6,384 nt of DNA from Bacteroidales bacterium UBA3868. GTDB taxonomy: Bacteria > Bacteroidota > Bacteroidia > Bacteroidales > WCHB1-69. Within the stretch, counting starts at the first letter, position 1. Every line of letters starts with the position of its first letter. The notes under the pieces were generated by a model, which worked only from the letters and a program-made list of their open reading frames with translations, did no database searches and was not told the DNA's origin. Where the stretch lies: NCBI GenBank assembly GCA_002392325.1, contig DGGS01000016.1, forward strand, positions 1 to 6,384. The letters are read 5' to 3'. Positions 6,155 through 6,384 of this stretch are shown here, in pieces. The position numbers and the translations under genes are program-made.

Positions 6155-6384
6155 CTATTGTCTCGCCCCAGCACCATCCCCAATCTCCGCTACATAGAAA
6201 TCGGCTTTGAGGTGGAACTGTTGTTCGTAGGCATCTCCGACTTCTCGGACAAACGCATCCACCTGATTTTCCGATATTAGCGTCACCGTGCAGCCGCCGA
6301 AGCCCGCGCCGGTCATGCGGCTGCCGAGCACGCCGGGGAACTGCTGCGCCTGTTCGGCCAAGAAGTCCAGTTCGGGACAGGTGA
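6155..6384 (-). CDS. galK: Galactokinase, C-terminal fragment (5' part outside window)
   Basis: Galactokinase phosphorylates alpha-D-galactose with ATP to galactose 1-phosphate, the entry step of the Leloir pathway in the cytoplasm. The visible part is the last 75 or so codons, ending in TAG at 6157-6155. The reading frame stays open to the window edge and reads TCPELDFLAEQ just inside it. The diagnostic GHMP-kinase motif 3 follows as GSRMTGAGFGGC, where galactokinases typically have RMTGGGFGGC. The C-terminal strand/helix pattern after it (CTVTLI, then an amphipathic helix and FYVAEIGDGAG) is typical of the family's end. A TTG at 6361-6359 is an internal leucine codon, not a start. The rest of the gene and any gal operon partners lie outside the window. 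Confidence 0.95.
   Translation of the reverse strand, partial: TCPELDFLAEQAQQFPGVLGSRMTGAGFGGCTVTLISENQVDAFVREVGDAYEQQFHLKADFYVAEIGDGAGARQ

Overview
The window reads as chromosome from a Bacteroidota bacterium, most likely order Bacteroidales (Prevotella- or Bacteroides-like). Three upstream regions carry the Bacteroidota -7 promoter element TAnnTTTG. Shine-Dalgarno sites are weak or absent, and the protein sequences fit this group. Genus is not resolved. All six genes are on the minus strand, so transcription runs from high to low coordinates. No RNA genes, insertion sequences, CRISPR arrays or other mobile signatures were seen, and no gene-free stretch exceeds 180 bases.

In order of transcription: (1) 6384-6155, the C-terminal end of galactokinase (galK), cut by the window edge; (2) 6075-5161, an exported, cysteine-rich protein of unknown function with its own -7 element; (3) 5121-3379, an exported two-domain peptidase that fuses an S66 LD-carboxypeptidase to a VanX-type M15D D-Ala-D-Ala dipeptidase, also with its own -7 element; (4) 3199-1157, a membrane sensor with a periplasmic Cache domain, a SpoIIE/RsbU-type PP2C phosphatase and an RsbW-like ATPase/kinase domain in one chain; (5) 1123-821, a single-domain STAS protein of the anti-sigma-factor-antagonist type; (6) 818-1 and beyond, a RelA/SpoT-type (p)ppGpp synthetase without a hydrolase domain, truncated by the window start.

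Genes 4 to 6 are spaced by 33 and 2 bases and look like one operon behind a -7 element at 3257-3264. This is the most interesting part of the window. A membrane-sensing partner-switch module (phosphatase, kinase and STAS switch) is followed at once by an alarmone synthetase, with no sigma factor in view. The inferred model is that a periplasmic ligand sets the STAS phosphorylation state, which in turn controls (p)ppGpp synthesis. This would parallel proteobacterial systems in which a STAS protein controls a diguanylate cyclase. It rests on gene order and domain content only.

Genes 1 to 3 look ordinary by comparison, except for the S66-VanX fusion. Its two activities could act in sequence on the D-Ala ends of peptidoglycan stem peptides.
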